Assembly (NCBI GenBank): GCA_036362985.1
Contig: JAYGXS010000001.1
Location: 69,191,943 to 69,255,942, forward strand
Direction of reading: 5' to 3'
DNA: 64,000 nt
DNA from: Ligula intestinalis
Lineage: Eukaryota; Platyhelminthes; Cestoda; Diphyllobothriidea; Diphyllobothriidae
The stretch's first letter is position 1, and every line of letters begins with the position of its first letter. The position numbers and the translations under genes were made by a program. Shown piece after piece: positions 1 through 13,600 of this stretch. The notes beneath the pieces are model-generated. The model was not told where the DNA came from. It made no database searches and was given only the letters and a program-made list of their open reading frames with translations.

Positions 1-2111
1 TCAGGCCCATCCTTAATGTTTTTAGGACAGGGGCCACCATTTCTTCAGCCTTCTCAGACTCATCTTGCACAAAGGTTTTATTTTCATTCAGTAAAGGGAG
101 ATTTCGTGGCTTCGTTTAGCGGAGGACCGACGACGGCACAGTTGGGCAATAGATTTTGCAGAGTTTAACTCGCTGAGTGCGCAAAGTTCCCTCTGTTTCT
201 CACGTGCAAGACGAATCTTAGGCGCTAATTTGAAAATCTCTACGATTCTAAGGTGCACAGGTAATTAACTAGTAGACTGGTCATTTAACTGTCTTTGCAA
301 TTTCTTTAGTCTAGACAAAAGAAAATGAGGAACGGTGGGGTCCGAAGTGTAAGACTTAACATTTTTGATCGGCACAAATTCCAAAATGCTATTTACAATT
401 GTCGTCATTAAGTCACGGAGAATTGTTACACTGTTAGTGAAGGAAAACTCCTGCCAGTCTAGTGAGCCCATAAATTTGTTAATTAAAATTCATATCAGCT
501 AGGGCAAACGCACGATAGGTACGAATGGTGCCAGCCTTTTCGTAGAAGCCAACGGAAGACAACAATGGATTAAGGTATGGTCCGTTTGGACGAGGTTCTG
601 ATTGTAGTCAACGAAAAGGCGGGAAATGTCATTCATGAAAATTAAATATAAAATATGCTGATCTTTTGTTTGGGAACAGACCAACTGAGACCAGTTTGGA
701 AAATTAATGGTATCTAGGAAGGGCTGACATCTGGATGGACAACAGTTCAATGACCAATCAATTTCAGGAAAGTTGAAATCCCCAGCGATAACTTAAGCAT
801 CAAAGGCGGACTCCAAAATCAGCCTAGATATTTCGCAAAGCTTTTAATCATCTTCCGATGATGAGTTAGGGGGACTATCAATGCATCCGGTAATTGCCTT
901 TTGACAGGGAGACAGGATAATGGATGCAAAGCAGTAATTGCCCGAGAATGACTCAGCATCTAGGTCGAAAGGGAAATGCTTAAAAATTGCTTAAATATAG
1001 AGAAGACAACCACCACCAGGTTTACAAGTGTGGTCTTGACGGTAGAAATTATACTCATCTATTATGAGTGAAGCATCAGAAATTAGTGGATGGGTCCACG
1101 ACTCTGTAATGCATATAGCATCTGGCTTCAGCTCAAACGCAATAGCTCTAAGTTGAGCCACCTTATTTAAAACAGATCTTGCATTAAGCAATATGGTATC
1201 GAGTGTAGCTTGAGCAATCGAACTAGGGTTATCTTTATTAAGTAATAAAAATTTGGAGTTGGGCAATTTGGTTGGAAGTTTGGAGAATAGCCATCAAATG
1301 CAGAAGGACAATTTTCATAAGAAAGCTAAGGGGATTAGCTCTGTGAGATCAATGGGCCATAGGGATTAGTGCCGTGGTGAGCATGCTGATAGTTACCGGG
1401 AAATTGGGAAAACCAAGACGGGAAATAGAGGCTGGTGGGCGAGGTAAGGTAAGTATAAGAATTAAGCGGTGGAAAGCCTGTCGCAGTATGATAATTGTGA
1501 TAAGTAGGGTAACCTATATGTTTGTTAGCTTCCTGTTGTAAAGGCTTAGTTAGTGTTTGGGAAGGCTGCATGCTCATGGTTGAGTTCCGGATCCCACCCT
1601 TTCGATGACCTGAATTGGGTGATTTAAAAGAAGGTTTGGGAGGACTCTGATCGAGTATCGAAGCTGTTGGCCTACCTGATGTAGAGGGCTTTTTGGAATT
1701 TCTATAAGGGCTACCAGAATAACTGGCTATGGCAACTAGGGAAGCATCTAAGTTGAAAGTAGAAGGGGATGTCTGGAGATTTGAGTGGGATGAGACAGTT
1801 GCTGTACTGGGGAGCAGTAATATACGTTTGCCAGGAATAAGAGTACAGGGCTCGCTAGGCTTCCTAAGGCTACGACCAGATACTTGAGCCGTTTGCGGTG
1901 AATTAACAATTTTATTAGCAGAACTTGACGCTATTCTTCGCTCCATTGGAGTGAGATCAGGACAGAGGAAATACATTGTATTTCTCAGGTATTTGGAAAC
2001 AAGCTCTTGCTGTTTAAAAGTGGTGCCTTTTTCAATGGTAAAAATATCGTGACTAAAATGGGTGGGTTTTTACTGTGAGATGACAGTCTAGTAGCCTCTG
2101 CTATTTTATAG

Positions 2112-2660
2112 TTAAATCCGCAGGAGTAGAGAAAATGCATTGCAACGTCCATTAGCCGAATTGATTTCGGAACGTTTTACAAAATAAAATTCTACTCCTT
2201 TTTGTCTATCATGTGACTCAATTGCGACCAAATTAACGAGAGTATCTGAACGTTTGCATTCCTGAGAGGAAACTGCAGAGATATTCCCATCAAATAAGGT
2301 CCCAAGGATTGAGAGAACTGACCCAAGTTTCAACATAAACTCGTCGCAATTTTTCATTGCAGACAAATCTATTTGCTCGGCAATCGGATCAGGCTGAATA
2401 TTGATATCAGGCTGAATATTGATATCAGGCTGAAGACTGATATCATTAGTAATGTTTGCCTTTCGCAGACACCGCTTGGATCTGGAATTCTGAGGCTTCC
2501 TACTGAATGAAAGTGTCGCGTTCATACTTTTCGAAAGAACAAGTAGATAAATCACGAAAACAGTCGGAAATTCAGAATAAACTAACTGTATAAGCTTATA
2601 TAAGTTTATGAAAGCAAGACAGATGGTTAACAGAATGCTAGGTAAGCCAGCAGAGACCAA
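2112..2660 (-). pseudogene. ORF1-like reading frame of the LINE
   Basis: An open frame of 182 codons lies upstream of the endonuclease on the same strand. It has a hydrophobic start, then a basic stretch, then a hydrophilic region with three tandem repeats of INIQPD type, and then KNCDEFMLKLGSVLSILG. I recognise no RNA-binding or PHD domain. Its position suggests the LINE first ORF. An unrelated host exon is possible but not supported. Confidence 0.4.
2394..2447. repeat. 18-bp tandem repeat, about 3 units
   Basis: The unit tgaatattgatatcaggc is repeated about three times, the last copy diverged. The length is a multiple of three, so it expands an INIQPD-like hexapeptide in the - strand frame without breaking it. 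Confidence 0.85.
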
Positions 2661-4477
2661 ACCAACAAAAGGAATGGAAGCAGCTTTTTCAAGCTTTAGT
2701 ACTGGGACTTACGGATAATTTATATAGGAAAACGAAAGAGTAATAGTCGTATCTTCTCTTAAATAAATTGATTTATATAAGACTGATGAATAAGCTGAAA
2801 TTTCAAAACCAGTGCTTCAACGTACTCTAATAAGCAAGCATTTCAACGTCAATTCAGCATTGTTGAGAAGGCAAGGCCCCACATGGATGGTTTTTTTCAC
2901 ACTTGGCGATCTAAGTCTTTCTGAATTATTCCATGGCATCAGGGCTCATGCGTACAGAAAGTTAAATTGTAAAACCAGCCTATGTGTTCTGAGAAGATTA
3001 ACAACGCCAAAGAGTTGATATAACAATAAAAATATTGCTCATTGACATGCTTTCAAACCTTTCTGAGGCCGCTGTCTTTTTAATTAGTTTGCATTTTGTT
3101 CTTTCGTGGTATACTTGAATGTAGAGAGGTAATTACGAGTTCACTTGGGATTCCAGTGGCTCTGTGGGCTTAAGGCCTATAAAGCGTACAAAAGTGCTAG
3201 AAAAGTGAAACACAAAATCCTTAACAGTTGTACCTACATAGTAGTAACTGAAACACTTCAAACTGCGGCAACAGACATAACAAGTAAAATATATAAAGCA
3301 AGGATATAAAAGGGTATCACTACAGGCTCACGGAGGGCGAACGATCTTCGCCAGCAGTAGCCGGAAAGTCGACTGGCAACGAGGACGGGTTGAACAAAGT
3401 TGCTGGCCACGTTCACTTGTCCATTCCAACAGAAATTGTAATAAATATGAGTGGTATGCTTCAAAAGGGGAAGATCCATTTTAGGGCCTTTTCAAACGCT
3501 GTTCAGATCAATCGTCAGTCACGCCAAGAATAAAAGGCCCTCAAGGCACGTGTCACGCCACCACTAGATAGGCCAAAAGTTTATATTTAAACAACCTGCA
3601 TGCGTAATGCATATAAATGAATTTAGGTCAAATGTACACACTGAAATATGGAAAAGGTACAAGGACCTACCAGGTACATTATTGTAAATTATGATAGATA
3701 CCACGGTGACAGGTAACAAAAGAAAAGAATGCAAGTCTTGGTAATGGTTCTTAATGAGCTGGGCAGGAATATACTAAAGTGTTAAAGAACTTACTGTTAC
3801 CAGTTTGACGCCCTGTCCAGCGCTCCTATGTCAGGATATTCTAGCCAGAGATAACGAAAATAGAATTGGGGCGCCATTGTCCCGCGTGTGAAGTGGTCGT
3901 AGACCCAAGAACAGCAAGCAGTCACGGAAGTCACAAACAGGGCACACCACGGGGAACATACTCCTCAAATTTGAGTTTAATAGACATAGAACACATAGAT
4001 ATTGTCTGTACGTCCGGAAACCAAACCCACACCTACGCTTATACGTTGGTTCAAATGGCTTCCCCACTGTTTCACAAGCTTTGCTTCTAGTTCACCTTAA
4101 ATCTTCTGCCATACATCGAGGATTTTACATTTATTTCGTTTTACCTCGCCTTTTGGTTTATAACTATTCCTACTAACCATCGAAGGGGTTACTACATAAA
4201 GTCCAATGGTTGCCCTATCCGCGATCATAGTTTTCTCTCAGCAGACCTACAAGACATCCACAGAACAGTTTGGTTCCAAGTTTAGATTGTGCGTATTGCA
4301 TAGTCATTGATAAAGGCATTGGTATATTCAAGAGGTTCCGATCTTTAAACGAATCTTGTGCTTTACCTCCAGCTGTCTGTCTCCTGTCATGGCAACGCAA
4401 AGTGTTGACGGCGAGCCCAGTAGAAAAGTGTCTTTGCTGTTTACGGTCTTTTTAAAATAATTTATTGTTGGATTTAA
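2661..4477. other. No gene recognised (LINE edge to TCHP start)
   Basis: Short open frames occur on both strands but none has a recognisable domain, codon bias or splice context. The segment contains the unseen 5' UTR and promoter of TCHP. I see no clear TATA element or CpG-like block. Confidence 0.5.
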
Positions 4478-4650
4478 ATGTGGCCAACCGCGAAAACGAA
4501 AAATATATATGAGGCCATAATGCTCAAGAAAAGAGCAGCAGAAGAAAATAGACAAGCACAGGAAAAGATTACTCAGAAATATTATAAAGCAGCCGAAATC
4601 CGAGCTAGCAAAGAGAAATACTGGACATCTGATACTTCTTTTAAGCATAG
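4478..4650 (+). CDS. TCHP: TCHP exon 1
   Basis: It encodes residues 1-57 and two bases of codon 58. The first ATG after the in-frame stop gives MWPTAKTKN; a second ATG at 4520 is possible, but the first gives a head length matching the vertebrate protein. The donor is gtaagt. Confidence 0.85.
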
Positions 4651-7600
4651 GTAAGTATTTTTATAGTAAAATATCTTTCCTTTATTAGTATTCTTGCATA
4701 CCTGCAGCCTAAGAAAGAAGATATTCTGGAACGTTTGGAAAGTCGACGAAATAAACTAAGAGCTCTACTGCGTGAAGAAAATAATGCTTTTGACGTAATG
4801 CTTTGCAAAATTCATTCTTTTAAGCGTATCCTAAATGGTTGTCCTGAAGAATCTGATGTAGCCATGGAGAATATGAAACGGGAATACTATCGACTCGCAG
4901 GTGAACGTGAGGCGGAAAGGTCCGAGGTTTGAACAAGAAAACCAGTAACCTATTTTTCAAAGCGTGCTACTTACGTGGATCAGCAGCAATTTTTCGAGCA
5001 AGATCCGCGGTTAGGAGGTATAACACAAAAATCTGGGGAAGAACAATTGAGGCACTCTTGGGAGAGGGAAGTAAATGCGAATATTCAGGTAAATGTTGTC
5101 CGTAAATTTACATCGTCACACGGGTATGACCTTGATATAAGTAATGCTGAAATTCATTAGGAGCCAACCACAGAAATTCTCCCCCACATTAACAGGTAGG
5201 CGTCATTGCGGTGTACTGAAACTGCAGAAATATATCTTGTCGTGTGCACATCTCCATATGAGACTGTAAAAACTCGCTCCCGTGATGAGATATATGGAAG
5301 TTACAGAAAGATTACGTTCTACTGACTTAATCTTTTGTACAGGTGTGGTTCAACTTGCAGAGAACTTCAAATAAATTCGTTTAGCTGGACTCCAAATTTC
5401 GTCTTATAGGACGTTCGGTTGACAGAATATTACAACAAACAAATAACGAAAATGTGATTCCCGAGAAGCATGTAAAAGGATTATATTTGGCCTCACGCTT
5501 TGAGTAATGATTTATGCTAGCTGTTTTACTACTCATAATATCAGAGTTAAAATAGACCTCTTCTTACGAAGTATTTTTTAATTTTGCAAAATGAGTAAGC
5601 TCTGTCATATAAGTTGGAACATTTTATACGGCATCTCATTTAAGATGTTCCAAATTATATGACAAGCATGCATGCTTGTCATGTTATAAGTAGTAGTAAC
5701 AAACGGGCGTTTATTCAAATATTCATAATGAATTTCGATCTGCGTTTGTAAATACCTTACCTAACTTTATAAATTCTGAGAAATCTTAAGAGATTTACAT
5801 CCTTATATTAAAAATTTAGTCAGTTTGATCCTCCATACCCCACTTGAATCTTCTTGCATAATCCATTCGTTTTGTAGCAGGCTACATCTTCAGAGAATGA
5901 ACAGTTCAAAGATTTTAATGAGATTTTTGTGTTTAATTTTAGTCTTCGTTTTCTATTTAAAATTCTAGCTTTATATAGAATCATGAAGCTATCCTAACCT
6001 CTTGAATTTTACAGCTTGTAGCATCTTCTGAGATACAATTGATACATATCACTTGATGTATCAATTGTACCACCCTAAAGAAGGCATAGCTAAACTAAAG
6101 ATTTTAACATATTCTCTGAAGGACATTGCCGTAGTGATGAGAAGTCGTAAGCTGCTTAGAGTGTGAACGGTGTCAAAGTTTTCCTTTCAGTCAGTTAGAA
6201 TGGAAATCTGAGTAAATCTGATACTGAGACTGCATGAAAGAATTTGGATATTGCAGAAACTATATCTTAAGCAGAGCTGAATATTTTAAAATGTGATGCA
6301 TTTTATGATGGCGATTCCGTGAAGTGAAAGCCAAAATCTGAAGATGTGAGGAGATAAAACGCGTCATTTGTTCGGTTCTACTATATTCACACTTTACTCT
6401 GTTATATCTTAGTATACGTCATATTCCTGTCATAAATGCCTTAAAAGTAATCATTTCTTTTGCCAACTTTGGAATTTGGTCAATATCTCTCGTTTGAAAC
6501 ACTAAAAGTACGTTGAGCTGTAACTCATAGCAGTTTATTTGGCCGAAGTACTTACAGTACTAGAGAAAACCCCGTTAACCTTCGGCGTCTCAATTTTGAT
6601 CAACTCTTAAAAATACTGTTTATTCATACCAGCTCATCCCTAAAAGGCCTGCATAATATTTGAAGGTTTTGTCAGCAAAAGCAGGGATAACACGCTGCCA
6701 ATTGATGGTTTATACTTCATCGGCCAGCTGGATTTGTGTACAGTTACGCGTTGTTTCTGCTATAATTTGTATGCAAAAAAACACCAAAATTAAAGTTCTA
6801 AAAAAAGGTTGTTTTTGCAAGTTACGGTGTGATAGAGGTAAGTCTGTCATGGCAGCTACAACGCAGATGCAATATAGTTTTTAATATAAAATCGCTTAAG
6901 TTAAGTTACAATTTATCCTTGGAATTAACGGTCACTGAAACATCCAACGATCCCTGCCAGCACAGGCCGCGGGGGATTCCGGGAAGTGTGGGGAAATCCG
7001 CGAATGAAGAATTTTGATTAACCAAATATATTTACAGTATACATTTTTCGAAATCTGTTTTTAACAATAAATTATTAATAACCGTATCCTTTATCATAAC
7101 AATCAATGTGGAGGCTTAAGATTGAGAGAAAAAAACGGCTTCCTTCTGCGCTCAAGTTTTCCTTATTATTAAGCCTCCAAATCGATCGTTACGTTAAAGG
7201 AAAATTTATTAATAATTTATTGATAAAAAGACAAGATTTCGAAAACTGTATACTGTAAATATAGTTTGTCATTCAAAATTCTTCATTTGCGGATTCCCCC
7301 ACATTGCCCCGGAATCCCCCGCATTTCGCCGTGGCCCGTGCTGGCAGGGCTGGTTTGATAAGTATAGAGGAGATTAGTTAATGAGGCCAACTTAATTTTA
7401 GGCGGTGAGCGAACTTTCATACAGGTGCGAGTTACCATGAAGAGGTATTATTACTTTCCCGAAGATGAATTCGACAATTTCGAGCAACAACAGTGCACCA
7501 GCCATCAACGACTAATTTTTTAGTGTTTAAATAATCATGACTAGTATGTCTGGCATTGACTCACACTTCCGCTCCGACACCTAGCCACCACTTGGATTGA

Positions 7601-10600
7601 TCCTCGTTAAAATTTTTGCACTTTTTAGACGAATGCATTGATTTAAAAATATCCAGTTGGTTCCTTGCAGGCTGTAACTATCGCAGGTGCACTTGAGTTT
7701 TTATTTTAATTCCACAACAGTTAATCAAAATTCTTCCAGTTTCCTGCTATAGCTGGCAGGCGGGTGTCACGTTTTCAATACAATACAATAAAAAGATCAT
7801 CTACTGTTGAAGATGAAGCGAATTACTGAAAACCGAACGAAGTTGACACATTGGGTTATTATCCCCCGGAAGCGCGCGCTCCACGGCCTAATTAACTTTA
7901 TGAAATGGGAAAATTTCGGTTAGTCTTACTCAGTATTATCACTGTTTCGTTTCAGAAAATTCTAAACTTTAATCAAAATAGCCATTACGGAGGTCAGGCT
8001 GGCAGACTGAATGCGTTTATGGACATGCTCCTTACGTTTAAGTCTTCACGCTACGGCAGCCAATGCAGCTTCTCACATCGCCCGTCGACTGACGGGCTCG
8101 AACAGTCAATTAGTACGCAACAGAGAAAAAATATAGTAATACTGACACTGCGGCTATATAATCCCAAAAAATCTGCTCGTTTCTCATCGAGTAGCTCTGA
8201 CGCGGCTTGATCTCCTATGACCCGCTAAGAATCATGGCTTAGAATGTTGCCAACAACCGGAATAGCATGATCCCTATAGGAGTATCTTTGGAATAATGGG
8301 AGAATTGAGAATCAGGCTGCAGTCTAGCCTTCATAACACTCTTGCTTATATGAGGTCCCACTCGCCCGTATGGTAGCCTGTTGCATACAGTGGGAACAGA
8401 TCGTGTGTGGCAGACGTATATTGACACTGGCTTTGTCAGTCAAGGGTGTGGGTGTGGTGGGTGTTATGCAAAACACCGAAGTAAAATCCCCTGCCTCTTA
8501 AAAGATAAGGTGGAGATGCAGACATGTCCACAAAAGACAATACCTGCATCTTTTAAATAATTTAAGAACGATTGCAAGTTGGCATTTGAGTGAAAAGATG
8601 AGGAACGTCAATTATGGTTAGTTACATGCTTGTGGACCAGTGCACGGTGCACAATCCTTGTTGACTCACTCATTGCGTCTTCACAATTTTAGGCTCAAGC
8701 TCAAGATGCGCTTGACAATAGGGCTTTAGAAGAGGAACGTGCTGACAATCGGATGCAGGAAGATGCAATTGAGAAGCAACAGCGTCAACAGAAGAAGGAA
8801 AAGGACAGAAGGCACTTCGAATTTCTAAATGAACAAGTCCAGGAGCTGAAGCAACGGGAGCAGGAGGTTTGCACTTTGCAAGGCATAAATGTTTTGTATC
8901 AGTATCAGCATCAGTATATTGAGGGATATGTAGGAAAAATTCCTTTGAGTGCCCTATTTGTACATATGTGCAGTGGTACCAGAAAATTTGTTTCTCAGAC
9001 TGTTGGCGAGGCCAGTTTTCCTGTGTCATAGGATGAAAATAGGAGCAGACAGTGAAAAAACTCCTCAGGGATTTTTAGGACAAAAACTGTCGCTCTTGTG
9101 GGGGTAATGAGTGTTATTTAGGAAAAAAGGGGGTTCCAACTGGGGGGGGGGGCATTGCAAAGGTTCCCAGGATCATCACCGTTTGGAAACCACGTCCTGA
9201 TTCTTCCTTGCTGATTGCAGAGTCCGCCAACAGAACTGGAAAAACCGAGGCATCCGTCCAGATCGTCGACAGTCCGCTTTGGGTCGAACCAAGGGTGAAT
9301 GTTTAGGCCGTCAGGTCTAGCTGATAAGATCGCTAGCGGGTTAATCACGGTACGCAGATAGCCAAGTAGGGTAGACCGCGGAGACTTTCGCATGAGGCTG
9401 CTTAATCAGCAGCCCCACAAGTCCTAAGTACGCGTACTAACCACTGCCCATTGCCATAATCACCGTTGCATTGTCTGCCTCTGCCAGCAACGTCCAAGCA
9501 TACTCAATGGGAACTAAATAACATTTTTTTATATTGCACGGTATTCCCCTTGTCAGTGTTTTATGAAAGGTCCACTCGAAGGACTAGTTTTACTAGTAAT
9601 GGATATACGCTCTGCCTGACTTAACTTCACTTGCTAGAATGCACCTAGTTTCAGGGTTGTAGTACATTAAGAAAGCGCATGATATATGTACCATGTCATT
9701 TAATTTGGACCAAATGTTCACCGACCTGGTAGTTACTTTCAGTCACTGCCTGAAACCTTAGAAATGGAGACTAAAGCTTTACCAGGGCTGATGCAGACAG
9801 TCTTTTATTTTAAACATGTTCTTAGTTCTTACACCGGCATTATTCTGAGCAGACAGTTTGATTGCAGCAAACACAAACATGGTGCCCATCAAGTTAATTT
9901 GAAACCAATACTGTCTCTACCAGTGCTTCTGAATCTGAGTGACATGTGAACTGATTTTGAATTTTGGGGTTATACTGCTCAATTTTGGTTAAAAAGGCAC
10001 TACTGGACCACAGCACCACTTTTGTCACTGACTTCATCTATTTCGCGTTCATTGTAAAACGTACTCAAAGGTTTGCTTCACTTAAATACTTATCACTTAG
10101 CAGATGAATATTACTGACAAAGACAGGGGGATTGGCAAAGAGACGTCCTTAAATTTTATGGCTGCTTGAAACAGTTAAAGGCGCTTCATTGGCTCACCTC
10201 AAATAAAACAGTTTACATACTTTACCGTAAATAAATTTTCTTGAGGGCCTTGAAATAGTCGAATTAACTACATAATGTTTGGGGACAGGCCTTGGCCTCC
10301 TGTCAAATTCACGTTGCTCGCTACTGGAGAAGCTCCTCCGAAATTTGCTGGTTTCTATTTACTGAAAACACTAAACCCACATTCATCTGGGTTTCCACCC
10401 CTCCCTGATTTTCCATGACCTTCTCCAAACCTTGCCGTCTATTACTGGAGACGGACGTTAAGTTGAGCAGGCGCTGGTTGTGACAGTAACATTACTAATA
10501 AAGTATAAATGCCGCCAGGTTAATGAACTGAATTCCGAACGTGAGCACCTGCTGGCAGAGAAAGTCAGGATAAGCGAACTGGAAGAGGAACGACAAGCAA

Positions 10601-13600
10601 TTGAAGAGGAACGGAGACGGCAAAGCCAGGGAAAGGCCCTGCTGCGCCAGCACGCGGCCGCTCTGAGACGTCGTGCTCGTCAAGTACAGGGGGATATCGA
10701 GACGGACATACAATGGCTCTCCAAGGTGGTTCAACAGCAGAGTCTCAATCAGGCTCATGCGCAGGATGCCGCAGAAAGGTTACGTTCAGAGGGCACTGCT
10801 ATGCTCTCCATGCTGGAGGACGACTTACAACGGGAACGAAATCGCGAGGCCCAAATGGTAGACCTAGATTCGTAAGTTATTTTCTGGTTTTATTTTCATT
10901 GAAATTATCCTAATGTGTGTTCCGTATGATTGAAATATGAAGGTCCTTTTGGAAAGTGTCCTGTACTCCAATATTTTACATTTTTCTGCTGCCTCTCGCA
11001 TTTCGGAATTCGTACGTCAGTTTAAAAAATGTAGCAACCGCTTCCAACCAGCGTGCACCTTTACTGGTGACAGCGATGCACACTATCCACAAATGGTTTC
11101 AAATTATTTTCTCAGCCTTGATCAATGACGACCTTGTTGAGGCAGCTGACACTGTTAGGGAAGATGCTGGCCACTACGAATATTTGACTAGAGAAGAGTG
11201 TTTATGCAAAGCCAGTTGGGAGTTTCGGTTTAGTTTATTTGGTGAGCGTAATAGGCAATGCCTTTGGAAACTCTATTGATTACATCCCGGTGCGTCATAT
11301 ACATCTGTACACGCACGCGTAAGAATTGTCGCTATGAAAATAGTATTGACCAACAGTGACAAATAACCTTGAATTTTGTGTTGTGTTGGTTAGAATTCAT
11401 ACTGTCGAGGGACAACAGGGGACACACGTAATTATCTAAGTGTTGGCTGAACAGCTGTAGGGCTGTGGCCTCAACGGCTGATTGCGGAAGATTATTTCAC
11501 TGTTGTATGGCCCGTTGCGTGAACAGAACCGAGATTAAAGTTGGACATCTTGCGCAGCTTCATTGTGTATTCGCGGAGATGAGGCAAGAGGTGCCACTGA
11601 AACATATCCTCAAAGCGCAATACTTTCCCGAGGCCGTGTATTATCTTGTAAACTAAGATAAAATCCCCTTTTGTTGCCCGTAATGCAGAGGTAGTAAAGT
11701 TAGATATTCCACTTTTTGGAATGGATCCGACAAGGCAAATCATGACCGAAATGGCTAGTTCTGCTTTGTTAGTCGTCATCAGCCGGTCATACCCTATCTC
11801 AAGGGTTGGAACCCTGAGATTCGAACCCGGGACCTTTGGTCATTGAGTTTACCATTCTACCATTGCACCACGAGCTAGATGCTTTGATGAATATATGGGC
11901 ATCGTCGATCTGGTAGAGGAGTAATTAAGTTCCGCCCTTCTATGCAAGAGTGGTTTCTTTTACCTCTTACTAGCTTTGTTGCCTGACGCTGCACTTTCTC
12001 GAGCCATGTTGTTTCTTTTGCAAGCCATGGTCACCACGCCGGTATGCCATAGTCTAGATGTGGTCGAACGAAGGTGTCGAGCACCTTGCCAAGAAATCTT
12101 TGTCAAAAACTACAAACCCCCTTTTGATAGGCTGCTTTGTTTGCAGCCTGGACACTTTGTAACGGTGACTTCAGGTTGTTCTGTATCTAAATTCTGAGAT
12201 CTTGCTGCGAAGGTTCTACGATAATTTGAGCGTTGTTCAGGGTAATATGTCCTTATGCTGTAAGGTAAAGTGAAGTTCGTTGGACACAGGTGGAGCACTG
12301 CACATTTTGCACATTGAAATCTAAGGTCATGTATTCTGTGCAGAACTATTGGAGAAAGAGTTAAATCCCGAAAACCGAAATAAGTTCGTACTATATCTAC
12401 AGTAAATACTCAATTTATGTGTTCTGCTTGTAAAATTAACTTATATTTCTTTCAGACAAGAAGCAGCGGAGGTGTGGAAGAAACGGAACGAACAATGGAT
12501 GCAGGAACAGAATGCCCGAACAAGACTCCTGAATGAGGTACTTCCTCTCAGAGGGGATGTTAATTTTTCACATTTCAATGAAAATACCCCTTCAGCTCGA
12601 GCAGCTGCTTTCTCGCACATAGAGTTCGCAAAGTCCAGACCGACTAACTTCATGATACTACGATAGTCCTCGGTTCTTCGCCTAAAAATAGGGCTTACAT
12701 TTGTTAAAGTATTAGGAGGCAACTAAGTTACCTAGTAAATTGAAAAGGCGAAGTACGATCGGGCCTCATTTTAGTGGCTTAAAAACCGAGTGAAACATGG
12801 AAATTCGTGCTTCTAGAAGTTCGCCTGGTTGTTTAGTTGTGAAGATTAAGCATGGATGATGGCAAGAAATCTTTTTTTCTACTAGGTTTCATTTAGTTGC
12901 AATACATACTACATAGAATAGGCATATATTTCAACTGAATTAAAATGTTTTAACATTCACTACCATTACTTCTGCCGATATTCATACTGCCGCACCATCA
13001 CCGTCGTTCGCAATTCAACCTGGTATTAAGCAAGTTTGCATCCTGTCGACCATTTTACGCATCGACTCAGTTCTCGAAAGGACAGTTTCCATTGTTTTCT
13101 ATACACTCAGATGCTGACTTCTCGAATACGCTGACGAGACTGACCTACTAGTGTAAGGTTAATATGGCCTACAGTGTATAGCTTCACGGTTCAATCACAT
13201 CGCTAAGACCCACAGCCTATCCATAAACGCTGCATGAACCACTACCGGACCCGAAATCCGACCAAGAATAATCACTCCTCGTAACTAGAAGCCGCAGCTT
13301 GAAGAGGCTGGCGCCCTTAGATATATTGAAGTCGAGTTTACGCACAACGGACAGAGAAAGGGTGATGCTATTCAAATTGATGTTACTCAAACGAATTTTC
13401 CAAGATGTCGGGGGAGTTTGCAGACGCGCCGCGGTATCTCGGTTGACAAAAATATCCCCGCGCGTCAAAACTTCGCTCGGTCTACCCTTCTCCACGGTGC
13501 CTTTAGAAGAGTGAAAGTTAGTTTAACAGACTTTGCCTAGAATAGGACAGTCTGAACTTGCTGCCACACCATAGCAAATATGACTCAGACTGCTGATTTC

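Larger units (their letters stand above)
1..2660 (-). mobile_element. LINE (CR1/Jockey-like), 5' half, decayed
   Basis: Read right to left, this is the front part of a non-LTR retrotransposon. An ORF1-like stretch (2660-1335) is followed by an apurinic endonuclease domain (1266-499). The endonuclease start is clear: ILLNARSVLNK, then DAICITESW near 1130, the usual first catalytic block. Further on come a DFNFPEIDWS-like block near 775 and a PFLDTINFPNW segment near 700. Stops and frame changes break the reading, so the copy is dead. The reverse transcriptase would lie beyond base 1. The ORF1-like part has no domain I recognise but carries an 18-base tandem repeat. Assignment to the CR1/Jockey group is by motif style only. 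Confidence 0.75.
5089..8692 (+). other. TCHP intron 3
   Basis: This 3.6 kb intron is AT-rich and carries two short perfect or near-perfect palindromes (5604-5682 and 6034-6069) and a 0.4 kb palindromic MITE (6952-7349). I see no exon-like open frame in it. Confidence 0.6.
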
